Under the pieces are notes generated by a model. The model saw only the letters and a program-made list of their open reading frames with translations. It made no database searches and was not told where the DNA came from. This document shows, in pieces, positions 46,084-54,987 of a stretch of 64,000 bases of DNA. Position 1 is the stretch's first letter; every line of letters begins with the position of its first letter. Source of the DNA: Ferrimicrobium acidiphilum DSM 19497 (lineage in GTDB: Bacteria; Actinomycetota; Acidimicrobiia; Acidimicrobiales; Acidimicrobiaceae); the NCBI RefSeq assembly GCF_000949255.1, contig NZ_JXUW01000016.1, positions 1 through 64,000 on the forward strand. Direction: 5' to 3'. The translations under genes were made by a program, and so were the position numbers.

Positions 46084-47684
46084 TGTTTGCACAACTCAAG
46101 AGACTGCTGTTTGGAACCCGTGAGTCGGCGAGCCAAAATGCTGCACTTCTGGCGGCCGGGACCCTTACCTCCCGGTTGACTGGGCTGGTTCGGCTGGTAG
46201 CGCTCGCTGTAGTACTTGGGGTACGCCCATTGGCAGATGCCTACAACCTGGGCAATAATACGCCAAATATGCTGTATGACCTGCTATTGGGGGGCATAAT
46301 CTCGTCTACATTGCTGCCCGTCCTCTCTGCCCGTTTCAGTGTTGCGGGACGTCGTCTGGGGGCAAAGTCGCAGGCAACGATATTGACTCTCGGTATCGCT
46401 GGTCTGTTGATCGCGACGGTTATCTTCGAGCTATTGGCACCAGCGATCATTGGCCTGTACACGATCGCCAATCACCATGGCTATGCGGTTGCCCAACGTG
46501 AGTTGGCAACAGAGCTGTTGCGACTTTTTGCTCCACAGCTCTTTTTCTACGGTGCGATCTCTCTGTTCACGGCGGTGCTCAACTTGCGAGGGAACTTCGC
46601 CTCAGCAGCATTCGCTCCGATAGCGAACAACGTCGTCTCGGTATTGTCTTTGGTGGTATTCGCTGCTGCCTACCCAGGTGCAAATCTAAACGTGGCCCTT
46701 TCCCATCGCGATGCTGCACTTATCCTTGGACTCGGCTCGACCGCTGGTGTTGCCGCACAAATGTTGGTTTTACTACCGGTGATGTTTCGATTGGGAGTCG
46801 AGTTCCGCCCCTCGTTTTCGTTCCGTGATCCTGCGGTCAAGGAGATGTTTACTCTCTCCTCGTGGACCGTTGGTTTTGTGGTTGCGAACCAGGTGGCGGT
46901 CTTCGTGGTTCAGGCGATTGCTGACCCACGACCTGGCTACATCAGTGCCTATAACTACGCCTACCTCTTCTTCCAACTCCCGTACGCGATCGTATCGCTC
47001 TCGATTATGACAGCCCTGCAACCGCGGCTCGCCAGGCTATGGGCGGTTAACGATAGGCTCGGCTTTGCGACCAACCTCTCGCGTGCGTTGCGAGCGAGCG
47101 TTGCTATCACACTGCCACTCGCGGCGATTATGTTGGTGGGTGCTCCAGTGGGCCTCGATATTGTGCTTCGATACGGCGCGGTTAGTCTGTCTGGGGTACG
47201 TTTGACAGCGGTAGCGCTTGAGGGTTTCGCGGTTGGACTGCCTGGTTTTGCGCTATTTCTCTCGATCGTGCAGGGGCTACAGGCAACCCGGAATGCACGA
47301 GTGGTATTCGTACTCTACCTGGTGGAGAACGGCCTCAATATTCTGCTCGCCTTTTTGCTCGTTAATAGGTATGGCATCGTTGGACTAACGGTCTCGTTGT
47401 CGGCTGCCTATACGGTTGCTGCGTTGCTCGGCCTTGTAGTTCTACTCCGGATGCACGCCATCCGGGGTCTCTCGGATATGGTTCGTGTGTGGCTACGCCT
47501 TGGAGTCATCGGAGCAGTGCTGGCGGTGGTGCTATGGAAGACGCTGCCGTCAATTAATGCCCACCGAAGTTTCGGATTCCTGCTCCAGACCTTGGGTGCG
47601 TTGTTGATCAGTGCAGGCATATTTGTGGTTCTGAATGTACTCGCAGCTAGACTTAGCCGCCAGGGAAGGGAGATCCATAGATGA
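46083..47684 (+). CDS. murJ: Lipid II flippase MurJ (MviN)
   Basis: The protein has about 14 hydrophobic helices over 533 residues, with the MurJ start RESASQNAALLAAGTLTSRLTGLVRLVALA and LADAYNLGNNTPNMLYDLLLGGIISSTLLPVL, then AVLNLRGNFASAAFAPIANNVVS. It moves lipid II outward for peptidoglycan synthesis. A GTG at 46083 overlaps the stop of the upstream gene by one base. The mycobacterial homologue carries an additional cytosolic pseudokinase half; this one does not. Confidence 0.9.
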   Translation: MFAQLKRLLFGTRESASQNAALLAAGTLTSRLTGLVRLVALAVVLGVRPLADAYNLGNNTPNMLYDLLLGGIISSTLLPVLSARFSVAGRRLGAKSQATILTLGIAGLLIATVIFELLAPAIIGLYTIANHHGYAVAQRELATELLRLFAPQLFFYGAISLFTAVLNLRGNFASAAFAPIANNVVSVLSLVVFAAAYPGANLNVALSHRDAALILGLGSTAGVAAQMLVLLPVMFRLGVEFRPSFSFRDPAVKEMFTLSSWTVGFVVANQVAVFVVQAIADPRPGYISAYNYAYLFFQLPYAIVSLSIMTALQPRLARLWAVNDRLGFATNLSRALRASVAITLPLAAIMLVGAPVGLDIVLRYGAVSLSGVRLTAVALEGFAVGLPGFALFLSIVQGLQATRNARVVFVLYLVENGLNILLAFLLVNRYGIVGLTVSLSAAYTVAALLGLVVLLRMHAIRGLSDMVRVWLRLGVIGAVLAVVLWKTLPSINAHRSFGFLLQTLGALLISAGIFVVLNVLAARLSRQGREIHR

Positions 47685-48520
47685 GTGTCGCGGTGGTGGT
47701 AGATTCGGCATCCGATCTGCCTAATGAGCTTGCTGATGCCTTGGGTATCAGGCGTGTGCCGTTGACTATCAGTCTTGGCGGAGTCGACTACAAAGATGGT
47801 AGCGAGCTTTCTCGTGAGAAGTTTTGGGAGCTGGTACGCTCATCGAGTGAGTTGCCAAAGACGGGTGCCCCATCACCATCACAGTTCGACACCGTCTTTA
47901 GCGAGGAACTCGATGCCGGCGCGAGCCACGTAATTTGTCTCACTATGACCAAGGATCTCTCTGCGACCTATCAATCGGCGGTCACTGCGGCTAGCGCATA
48001 CTCGAACCGGGTATCGGTGTTCGATACCCGGACACTAACCCTTGGCGAGGGCTTGATAGCGGTGGCAGTAGCGACGGCGGCGCAAGCCGGAGCTGATGCC
48101 GAGGAGTGTCAAAGGATCTGCACCTCGGTGATTTCAAGGATTGTCACCTTTGGAACCCTTGACACCCTCGAAAATCTTCGCAAAGGTGGCAGAATTGGTG
48201 CTGCAAGTGCGCTCTTGGGCACCTTGATGTCCTTTAAGCCCTTGATCGAGGTGCGCGACGGTGGGATCGAGGCAGCTGGACGTGTTCGTACCCGTAAGAC
48301 CGCTATAGCATCACTGTTGGAAAAATTTGATCATCGGGGACCCTACGAGCGTGTTGGGCTAGTTCACGCAATGGCAACGGATGTGGAGAGCGTGCTGGCG
48401 GAGCTTCGCGCAGCGACAGGGGTCGATGATGTCGTGGTCTCGGTCATGGGTGCGACTATCGGAACGCATGCTGGTATCGGAGCACTCGGCATCTCGGTGG
48501 TTCTGCAGGAACCCAAGTAG
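47681..48520 (+). CDS. DegV-family fatty acid-binding protein
   Basis: The 279-residue protein matches DegV: VAVVVDSASDLPNELADALGI, the phosphate loop TGAPSPSQF, LTMTKDLSATYQSA, VFDTRTLTLGEGL and RIGAASALLGTLMSFKPLIEVRDG. DegV/FakB proteins bind a fatty acid and present it to a kinase. No fakA is nearby. The ATG overlaps the murJ stop (ATGA), so it is coupled to murJ. Confidence 0.9.
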   Translation: MSVAVVVDSASDLPNELADALGIRRVPLTISLGGVDYKDGSELSREKFWELVRSSSELPKTGAPSPSQFDTVFSEELDAGASHVICLTMTKDLSATYQSAVTAASAYSNRVSVFDTRTLTLGEGLIAVAVATAAQAGADAEECQRICTSVISRIVTFGTLDTLENLRKGGRIGAASALLGTLMSFKPLIEVRDGGIEAAGRVRTRKTAIASLLEKFDHRGPYERVGLVHAMATDVESVLAELRAATGVDDVVVSVMGATIGTHAGIGALGISVVLQEPK

Positions 48521-48543
48521 GCTAACTGTGAGGAGGAAGGTGC

Positions 48544-48882
48544 ATGGCTGACTATCACGATGAAGCGGAGAGACAGCGTGACATAGCGTCGCGCGCAACC
48601 GAGTGGGTCGACGAAGCTACCAAGTTTTTGCAAAACAGAGCGGTGTCGCCGCTGTTTTGGATCGCCCGGGCTATCATCTTTGGCCTTTTGGGGCTGGCGT
48701 TGGTGGTGGTAGCAGGCGTCTTGGCCGTCGATACCCTCGTCAAACTGCTCGACGCCTACCTCTTCGCGGGCAGGGTGTGGATCACCTACTTCGTCATCGG
48801 AGGCATTGCACTGTTGGTCTCACTCGTTGCCTGGAAGAGGATGGGTAAGTATCGTATGCCAGCAGCCAACACCTCTGCGTAG
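48544..48882 (+). CDS. Small two-TM membrane protein of unknown function
   Basis: The 112-residue protein has an N-terminal charged helix (DYHDEAERQRDIASRATEWVDEATKFLQ), two transmembrane helices (AIIFGLLGLALVVVAGVLAV and VWITYFVIGGIALLVSLVAW) and a short basic tail. The topology resembles small actinobacterial phage-holin-like membrane proteins, but I do not recognise a family with confidence. It is preceded by GAGGAGGAA and lies 24 bp after the DegV gene. Confidence 0.7.
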   Translation: MADYHDEAERQRDIASRATEWVDEATKFLQNRAVSPLFWIARAIIFGLLGLALVVVAGVLAVDTLVKLLDAYLFAGRVWITYFVIGGIALLVSLVAWKRMGKYRMPAANTSA

Positions 48883-49069
48883 TCAGGACAGAGTGGGAAT
48901 TATGAGATCCGTGGATTGGTTGTGGATTTCAGGCCCAGAGCTAAACGTTGAATGCTGAGTTGTGGTTATAGACCAGCGGTGGCAAGCCGCGGGTGCACAC
49001 TGCAAGCAACAAGTCAACGAGGATGAAGCTAGCGATCGAGCAAGCGGTTTAGATAGAACGAGGACAGCA

Positions 49070-50035
49070 GTGACAGAGCACGTAAGGGTAGTGATTATTG
49101 GTTCAGGACCGGCGGGGCTGACGTCGGCCATCTACGCAGCGCGAGCCGACCTACAGCCAGTGGTACTAGAAGGCGAGCCGTCCTCCACCTCTGACCAGCC
49201 TGGGGGCCAACTCATGCTCACAACGGAGATCGAGAACTTTCCTGGCTTTGTCGATGGAATCCTTGGTCCGGAGCTGATGGCGAACTTTCGCGGGCAAGCT
49301 GAGCGCTTTGGGGCTAGAATTCACGCCGCTAAAGCAGCGCGAGTCGATCTAACGGGTCAGCACCCGATGATATGGGCCTCCGACGCATCAGAGGAGGAGC
49401 CAACCTACACTGCTGACGCCGTGATCGTTGCAACCGGAGCTCGATCCCTTATGCTTGGAGTGCCTGATGAGTTGAGATTGGTGGGTCATGGGGTTTCAAC
49501 GTGCGCAACTTGCGATGGGTTTTTCTTCCGTGGGCACCGCATTGCTGTAGTCGGCGGGGGAGATTCGGCACTTGAAGAGGCGTTGTTCTTGACCAAGTTT
49601 GCTGAGTCGGTGACCATCATTCATCGCCGTGATCGACTGCGGGCGTCGAAGATCATGCAGGATCGTGCCTTGGCCAATCCGAAGATCTCTTTCCTTTGGA
49701 ACCGACAGGTGGCAGAACTCCACGAGGAGGGAGGGTCGCTGGTTGGAGTGACGACCCACGATTTGGAGAGCGGCAGTGATGAGAGACACGCTTTCACCGG
49801 CTTGTTTGTCGCAATCGGTCATGCTCCAAACACCGACATCTTCAAGGGACAACTTGAGATGGATGATCTTGGTTACATTATTACCCAGCCTGGTTCGACG
49901 GCGACCAGTGTTAGCAGCGTATTTGCGGCAGGCGATGTGCAGGACCATATCTATCGTCAGGCGATTACTGCAGCTGGTTCAGGGTGTCAAGCTGCGCTGG
50001 ACGTGGAGCACTACCTAGCCGCCCACGAGGCGTGA
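49070..50035 (+). CDS. trxB: Thioredoxin reductase
   Basis: The 321-residue flavoprotein has FAD motif VIIGSGPAGLTSAIYAARA, redox-active CATCDGFFF, NADPH motif VVGGGDSALEEALFL with HRRDRLRASK, and the C-terminal FAAGDVQDHIYRQAITAAGSGCQAA. GTG 49070, preceded by CGAGGA, is chosen; the frame runs upstream to 48962 without homology. It precedes trxA as in other actinobacteria and reduces it with NADPH. Confidence 0.95.
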   Translation: MTEHVRVVIIGSGPAGLTSAIYAARADLQPVVLEGEPSSTSDQPGGQLMLTTEIENFPGFVDGILGPELMANFRGQAERFGARIHAAKAARVDLTGQHPMIWASDASEEEPTYTADAVIVATGARSLMLGVPDELRLVGHGVSTCATCDGFFFRGHRIAVVGGGDSALEEALFLTKFAESVTIIHRRDRLRASKIMQDRALANPKISFLWNRQVAELHEEGGSLVGVTTHDLESGSDERHAFTGLFVAIGHAPNTDIFKGQLEMDDLGYIITQPGSTATSVSSVFAAGDVQDHIYRQAITAAGSGCQAALDVEHYLAAHEA

Positions 50036-50102
50036 GGAATAGTTACTCATCGATGACGTTGTTAGTTGCATATGCAAGTAATGTTGCAGAATGGAGAATG
50101 GA

Positions 50103-50435
50103 ATGAGCGTGGAGATTCTTGAATTGAACGATCAAAACTTTGATGAGCGTATCAAGGCTTCGGATACGCCGGTTCTAGTAGACTTCTGGGCAGAGTGGTG
50201 TGGACCGTGCAAGATGATGGCTCCGATTCTCGACGAGATAGCCGAGGACAAGAAAGGGCATCTGGTGATCGGGAAACTGAACGTGGACAATGCGCTGCAG
50301 GTGGCACGGAAGTTCGAGATCATGAGCATCCCGACGCTGATGCTGTTTCGCGACGGGGAACCAGTGAAAAGGATCGTCGGAGCGATGTCGAAGAAGGCGC
50401 TTCTCAAGGAGCTGGATCCAGTCCTAGCTGGATGA
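50103..50435 (+). CDS. trxA: Thioredoxin
   Basis: About 110 residues with active site WAEWCGPCKMMAPILDE, then FEIMSIPTLMLFRDGEPV (cis-Pro) and RIVGAMSKKALLKEL. ATG 50103 after GGAG fits better than ATG 50091, which has no site. Its stop overlaps the ATG of the cwlM-like gene. Confidence 0.95.
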   Translation: MSVEILELNDQNFDERIKASDTPVLVDFWAEWCGPCKMMAPILDEIAEDKKGHLVIGKLNVDNALQVARKFEIMSIPTLMLFRDGEPVKRIVGAMSKKALLKELDPVLAG

Positions 50436-51400
50436 ACGCTGGCGGACCAACGTCCGTAGCTCCACAGTCAGAGGCCAGCCTGGCCGATGTGGCGATGCGG
50501 CTGGCCAAGCTCGGGTTCAGTGCGGCTGGGTCCGGACTTGGTGAGCTCGCAGAGGCACTCGTCGCTTTTCAGTCATCTCGCGGAATTCCTGAGACCGGTG
50601 ACTGTGATCTCATTACCTGGAGAAGCCTGGTTGAGGCCGGTTTTGCTTTTGGGGACCGAGTACTCTATCTGCGTAACCCAAGTTTTCGTGGTGACGATGT
50701 CGCTTGGCTTCAGGAACGGCTCGGAAACCTTGGGTTCGACCCTGGGCGGGTGGATGGCATCTTTGGCCCACGGACTCGTGATGCTTTACAGGATTTTCAA
50801 TCGAATGTAGCACTCCCTGCAGACGGGATCTGTGGAGGGGCTACGGTTGATGAGTTGCGACGTGTCTTTGGACGCAGCAGCGAGCACATTCATGGTGTTA
50901 GGGAGCGTCAGCGACTGAGGATTCGAACCAAACCTTTGACCGAGGCCTCGGTGGCGGTTCTTGGTGCTCTCCCACTCGAACCGCAGGCTGATCTGCTCGC
51001 GCAGCGCCTCCGAGCACGGGGTGCAAGAGCTGTAGCTGTAACTGATGCAGACCAGTCCCACCTCGCCTCTATCGCCAACAAGAGAGAACTTGATCTGGTG
51101 ACATACCTAGACTTCTCAACCTCAGGGCTGCAAGTGGCTTACTACTCGGGATTTCGTTACACGTCACCAGCGGGAATGTTGCTGGCTCAGATGGTAGCCG
51201 CTGGCCTTGGTGCTCTCCAGCTCCCGGTTATGGTCAACCTTCGAGGAATGACTCTGCCGATCCTGCGTGAAACGAGGATGGCAGCGGTCTCGATCGCTCT
51301 CGACCACCCCAACAGATGGATTATTCTCGGTCCTGAGGTGGTGGAGTCGGTCGCAGAGTCGATCGAGCGCTTTCTAGTTAACCCTGATTCAGTGGTGTAG
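50432..51400 (+). CDS. CwlM-like protein: two peptidoglycan-binding domains and a degenerate amidase domain
   Basis: The 322-residue protein has two PG_binding_1 modules (about 13-70, with EALVAFQSSRGIPETGDCD; about 80-150, with GDDVAWLQERLGNLGFDPGRVDGIFGPRTRDAL) and a C-terminal Amidase_3-like domain (about 165-318). In that domain the usual zinc His in the SxHxN segment and the catalytic Glu near the end are not visible (YLDFSTSG, and ILRETRMAAVSIALDHPNRW). The mycobacterial CwlM after trxA is likewise a non-catalytic regulator of MurA, so this is probably its counterpart. ATG 50432 overlaps the trxA stop. Confidence 0.8.
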   Translation: MNAGGPTSVAPQSEASLADVAMRLAKLGFSAAGSGLGELAEALVAFQSSRGIPETGDCDLITWRSLVEAGFAFGDRVLYLRNPSFRGDDVAWLQERLGNLGFDPGRVDGIFGPRTRDALQDFQSNVALPADGICGGATVDELRRVFGRSSEHIHGVRERQRLRIRTKPLTEASVAVLGALPLEPQADLLAQRLRARGARAVAVTDADQSHLASIANKRELDLVTYLDFSTSGLQVAYYSGFRYTSPAGMLLAQMVAAGLGALQLPVMVNLRGMTLPILRETRMAAVSIALDHPNRWIILGPEVVESVAESIERFLVNPDSVV

Positions 51401-51423
51401 TGGCTGAAGTGGCCAGCAACTCG

Positions 51424-52497
51424 CTAAGAGCGCGCGCGGGCGTAGTCGTTCACCATCTCCTGCGCTACACCGTCACGGAACTGCTTTGGCGGAGACTTCA
51501 TGAAATAAGCTGATGGTCCAAGAAGGGGTCCGCCCTCGCCACGGTCAAGGGCAATCTTGGCGCAGCGTACCGCATCGATGATCACTCCAGCACTATTGGG
51601 GGAGTCCCAGACCTCGAGCTTGAGTTCGATGTTGAGAGGAACGTCTCCAAAGTTACGGCCTTCAAGGCGGATATAGGCCCATTTGCGATCCTCGAGCCAT
51701 GGAACATGGTCGGACGGTCCGATGTGGACATCATTGGCTTCGATGCCGTGGTCGATCTGGCTTGTGACCGACTGTGTCTTGGAGATCTTCTTCGATTCCA
51801 AGCGTTCGCGCTCGAGCATGTTCTTAAAGTCCATGTTCCCACCGACGTTAAGTTGATAGGTGCGGTCGATGACGAGCCCTCTATCCTCGAAGAGTCGAGC
51901 TAGGGTGCGGTGTACGATCGTGGCACCGACCTGACTCTTGATGTCGTCACCCACGATCGGGACACCAGCGGCCGTGAACTTGTCTGCCCACTCTGGGTCG
52001 GACGCGATGAATACCGGAATAGCGTTAACGAACGCTACTTTGGCGTCGATGCAGGCCTGAGCATAGAACTTCTGCGCCTTTTCGGAGCCAACTGGTAGGT
52101 AGGCAACGAGTACGTCGGCGCGTACCGCGCGAAGCGTCTCGACGATATCCACAGGCTCCACCGGAGACTCCTCGATGGACTCTCTGTAGTACTTGCCAAG
52201 ACCATCTAGGGTTGGTCCTCGTTGAACGGTGACCTGACTCTCTGGAACCTCAGAGAACTTGATCGTGTTATTGCGCCCGGCGAAGATAGCCTTTGATAGC
52301 GGAACTCCTACCTTCGTCGCGTCAACGTCGAAGGCGGCGACAAACTCTAGATCACTGACGTGATAGTCGCCGAGCTGGACATGCATCAGCCCTGGAACCT
52401 CATCCTCTGGACTTGCATCCCTATAGTAGTGCACCCCTTGGATGAGTGAACTGGCGCAGTTGCCCACACCAGCGATAGCTACGCGTACTTTTGACAT
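51424..52497 (-). CDS. ino1: Inositol-3-phosphate synthase
   Basis: The 357-residue protein matches the actinobacterial/archaeal-type myo-inositol-1-phosphate synthase: NAD-binding [21 protein letters not shown] at the N-terminus, [23 protein letters not shown], then [50 protein letters not shown] and [19 protein letters not shown]. It converts glucose-6-phosphate to inositol phosphate for phosphatidylinositol and mycothiol. A PadR gene lies just upstream on the same strand. Confidence 0.95.
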   Translation of the reverse strand: MSKVRVAIAGVGNCASSLIQGVHYYRDASPEDEVPGLMHVQLGDYHVSDLEFVAAFDVDATKVGVPLSKAIFAGRNNTIKFSEVPESQVTVQRGPTLDGLGKYYRESIEESPVEPVDIVETLRAVRADVLVAYLPVGSEKAQKFYAQACIDAKVAFVNAIPVFIASDPEWADKFTAAGVPIVGDDIKSQVGATIVHRTLARLFEDRGLVIDRTYQLNVGGNMDFKNMLERERLESKKISKTQSVTSQIDHGIEANDVHIGPSDHVPWLEDRKWAYIRLEGRNFGDVPLNIELKLEVWDSPNSAGVIIDAVRCAKIALDRGEGGPLLGPSAYFMKSPPKQFRDGVAQEMVNDYARARS

Positions 52498-52524
52498 CCG
52501 TCTCCCCGTTTCCTTTCTTGTTAC

Positions 52525-53148
52525 CTACCGCGAAAGCGTATGTTGCTCTCGAAGATCTTTAAGCTCACGCTCGATCCACTGCAATTCGGCATCGAGGCGA
52601 TATTCGAGACCGTCTTTGACGTGGCGAAGTCCTACTGAACTAGCTGAGAGTTTACGCAGTACATCCACCCGCTCTTTGACTATGGACACTCGTTGTTCGA
52701 AGAGCCCAAGGCGCTCAGTCTCGCTCAACCGAGCCGAGAACGCCAGGGCGACCCAGAAGGTGCGATCATCGTCAATGGCTAGGCGTCGCAGCAGCTGAAG
52801 CAGTTCCTCTTCACCTGTGGTTGTTATCGCGTAGACCTTGCGATTACGACGGCCAAGCGCTGGCTGATCGCCACGCTGAAGCAGTGCGAGTTCAGCCGCG
52901 AGAGCTCCGGAGAGCTTTCGAGAGTCGATCTGGGCCATCGAGGCGCCACCAACCTCTGAGCGAATGAGTCCACGGCGTTCGAGCTTGGCCAACGCAGGGT
53001 ATAGAGATCCCCATGACATGGTCATGAGAGCACCAAAGGTGGTATCAATACGCCGTTTGAGTTCATATCCGTGCATGCGTTCGTCGGCCAAGAGGCCTAG
53101 AAGGAGCAGCTCGGTGGCTGATCCATTGGAATGGGAACTAGCACGCAT
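52525..53148 (-). CDS. PadR-family transcriptional regulator
   Basis: The 207-residue protein has the PadR winged helix (LLLLGLLADERMHGYELKRRIDTTFG and SWGSLYPALAKLERRGLI) and a PadR C-terminal helical dimerisation domain. I start at ATG 53148 because the frame upstream lacks homology. It is adjacent to ino1 on the same strand, as in Mycobacterium (Rv0047c next to ino1), so it may control ino1 and itself. Confidence 0.85.
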   Translation of the reverse strand: MRASSHSNGSATELLLLGLLADERMHGYELKRRIDTTFGALMTMSWGSLYPALAKLERRGLIRSEVGGASMAQIDSRKLSGALAAELALLQRGDQPALGRRNRKVYAITTTGEEELLQLLRRLAIDDDRTFWVALAFSARLSETERLGLFEQRVSIVKERVDVLRKLSASSVGLRHVKDGLEYRLDAELQWIERELKDLREQHTLSR

Positions 53149-53181
53149 GCAACCAGTATAGCTGGCAGAAATAACTTTACA

Positions 53182-53200
53182 ATATACCGATACGCTATAT
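53182..53200. promoter_or_regulatory. Candidate PadR operator
   Basis: ATATA (53182-53186) and TATAT (53196-53200) form an inverted repeat around a 9-nt spacer, 34 bp upstream of the PadR start. The AT-rich half-sites and position fit autoregulation, but PadR sites usually read ATGT-N8-ACAT, so this is only a suggestion. Confidence 0.3.
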
Positions 53201-53523
53201 CTAGTTAGACAGTGAGCATCCACTCGGTAACGAGTGGAGCCGAAGCCATAGCGCATTATTAGCAGCTGATGACCAGCTTTGGCTGGCCGATCGGGGCCAT
53301 CGGCAGATGCGGCGAAGCACTCTCAGAGCTGACGCGATTGTCTGGATATGACGAGTTGCTGCTCGATCGCGGCCAAGGCAGCACCGGTTGCGCTCCCGAA
53401 GCTGCTATGGGTGAGTGGAGAACGAGTATATCTAATGAGGAGCGCGAGAGTGCGCCTATAGCTGCACGGCCATACTTGACGTCCTGCTCGTCTAAAACAG
53501 CTGTTCGGTGGTACGCTGGGTTC

Positions 53524-54948
53524 ATGTCCGAACTCTTTGCGCAGATGCCGACCGCTCTCGAACTTGCTGAGAGCATCCGATCTCTTCAGGTCAGTCCAGT
53601 TGAGGTGCTTGAGTGGGTCGCTGGACGAGTGGATGAAGCCAATCCACGAGTAAACGCTATTATCTGGTCCGACTATGAGGAGGCCAGACAGAAGGCGGTC
53701 GCGATGGCGAGCGAGTTGGTTCATAGTGGGGATGTCTCGCTACCTCCGTTCTTCGGAGTCCCACTCCCGATCAAAGATCTCACCGACGTGAAGGGGTGGC
53801 CCGCAAGCTATGGGTCGCTCGCCTCCTCCGAGGATCTCAAGGACGAGAGTGATCTGGTTGTCGAGGGGTTCGAGCGCGCTGGATTTGTCCTCTTCGGCAG
53901 GACCAACGCTCCTGAGTTTGGTCCAATTCCTGTGACCGAGAACCTGCGCTACGGGGCGACTCGGAATCCTTGGAACCTAGAACTCACCCCAGGAGGTTCG
54001 AGCGGAGGAGCGGCAGCGGCGGTAGCGTCGGGAATGTTTCCGGTCGCACATGGCAACGACGGTGGCGGGTCGATCCGAATTCCAGCCTCGTGTTGTGGAT
54101 TAGTGGGTCTCAAGGTTGCGCGGGGAAGAGTCCCTTCTCGCACCTTGTCATGGGAAGGAGGGTCTGTCGAGGGTGTCTTGAGTCGAGATGTCGCCGACAC
54201 TGCGGCTATCCTCGACCAGATTGCTGGTCCTGATCCGCTGCAGTGGTACAACGCTCCTGCTCCTTCGCGACCGTTTGCCTCCGCCCTTGAGACTGATCCA
54301 GGTCGACTGCGAGTAGCTATGGTCACGACGGCGCCCTTTGATTTACCGGTGGATCCAGAGTGCTTGCGAGCAGTTGAGTTGACTGCTCAAACTCTCGAGT
54401 CGCTTGGTCATAGCATCCAGCCAGCCGAGTTGCCTAATGTGGATGCGTTTTTGGGGCCGTTCCTAAACGTGGTAAACACTGGGCTCGCAGGGTACCGTGA
54501 GATCGACTGGGCGCACACCGATCTCCATATCCAACGCAATCGGGAGGCGGCCATGGCGGTATCCAGTCTCGACTACGTCCGGTCCGTCGGTGAGCTCCAG
54601 CGATGGACGAGAGAGTTTTTGCGGCAGTGGGGTAGTGACTTCGATATTCTGCTTAGCCCGACGATGTCTATCCAGCCGCCGCGCGCGGGGGCGGTGCTTG
54701 AGGAACTCCACGCATCCGGGGATACTTCGAGTTCCTCGTTGACGGTTCTGCAGATGGCTGTCTTTACCTCCGCCTTCAACATGACCGGCCAGCCTGCTAT
54801 CTCACTGCCGGTGCATATCACCGAGACAGGTGTCCCCGTGGGCATCCAACTGGTGGCGGAGCCCTGGGGAGAGCTTACGCTTATCGGATTGGCTGCCCAA
54901 CTGGAGCGCGCGATCGGATGGCGCGAGCGCACACTACCGTCCTTCTGA
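53524..54948 (+). CDS. Amidase signature family protein
   Basis: The 474-residue protein has the Ser-cisSer-Lys triad: K84 in PLPIKDLTDVKG, S159 in TPGGSSGGAAAAVASG, and nucleophile S183 in GNDGGGSIRIPASCCGLVGLK. The family hydrolyses amides, or transfers amide nitrogen in GatA. With no gatB or gatC nearby, an independent amide hydrolase is more likely. ATG 53524 is chosen over the open frame from 53269, which lacks homology. The APC permease ends 40 bp beyond on the other strand. Confidence 0.88.
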   Translation: MSELFAQMPTALELAESIRSLQVSPVEVLEWVAGRVDEANPRVNAIIWSDYEEARQKAVAMASELVHSGDVSLPPFFGVPLPIKDLTDVKGWPASYGSLASSEDLKDESDLVVEGFERAGFVLFGRTNAPEFGPIPVTENLRYGATRNPWNLELTPGGSSGGAAAAVASGMFPVAHGNDGGGSIRIPASCCGLVGLKVARGRVPSRTLSWEGGSVEGVLSRDVADTAAILDQIAGPDPLQWYNAPAPSRPFASALETDPGRLRVAMVTTAPFDLPVDPECLRAVELTAQTLESLGHSIQPAELPNVDAFLGPFLNVVNTGLAGYREIDWAHTDLHIQRNREAAMAVSSLDYVRSVGELQRWTREFLRQWGSDFDILLSPTMSIQPPRAGAVLEELHASGDTSSSSLTVLQMAVFTSAFNMTGQPAISLPVHITETGVPVGIQLVAEPWGELTLIGLAAQLERAIGWRERTLPSF

Positions 54949-54987
54949 TCTCTGGACGCGCTGAAGCGAGTAGTTACAGATCCAGCA

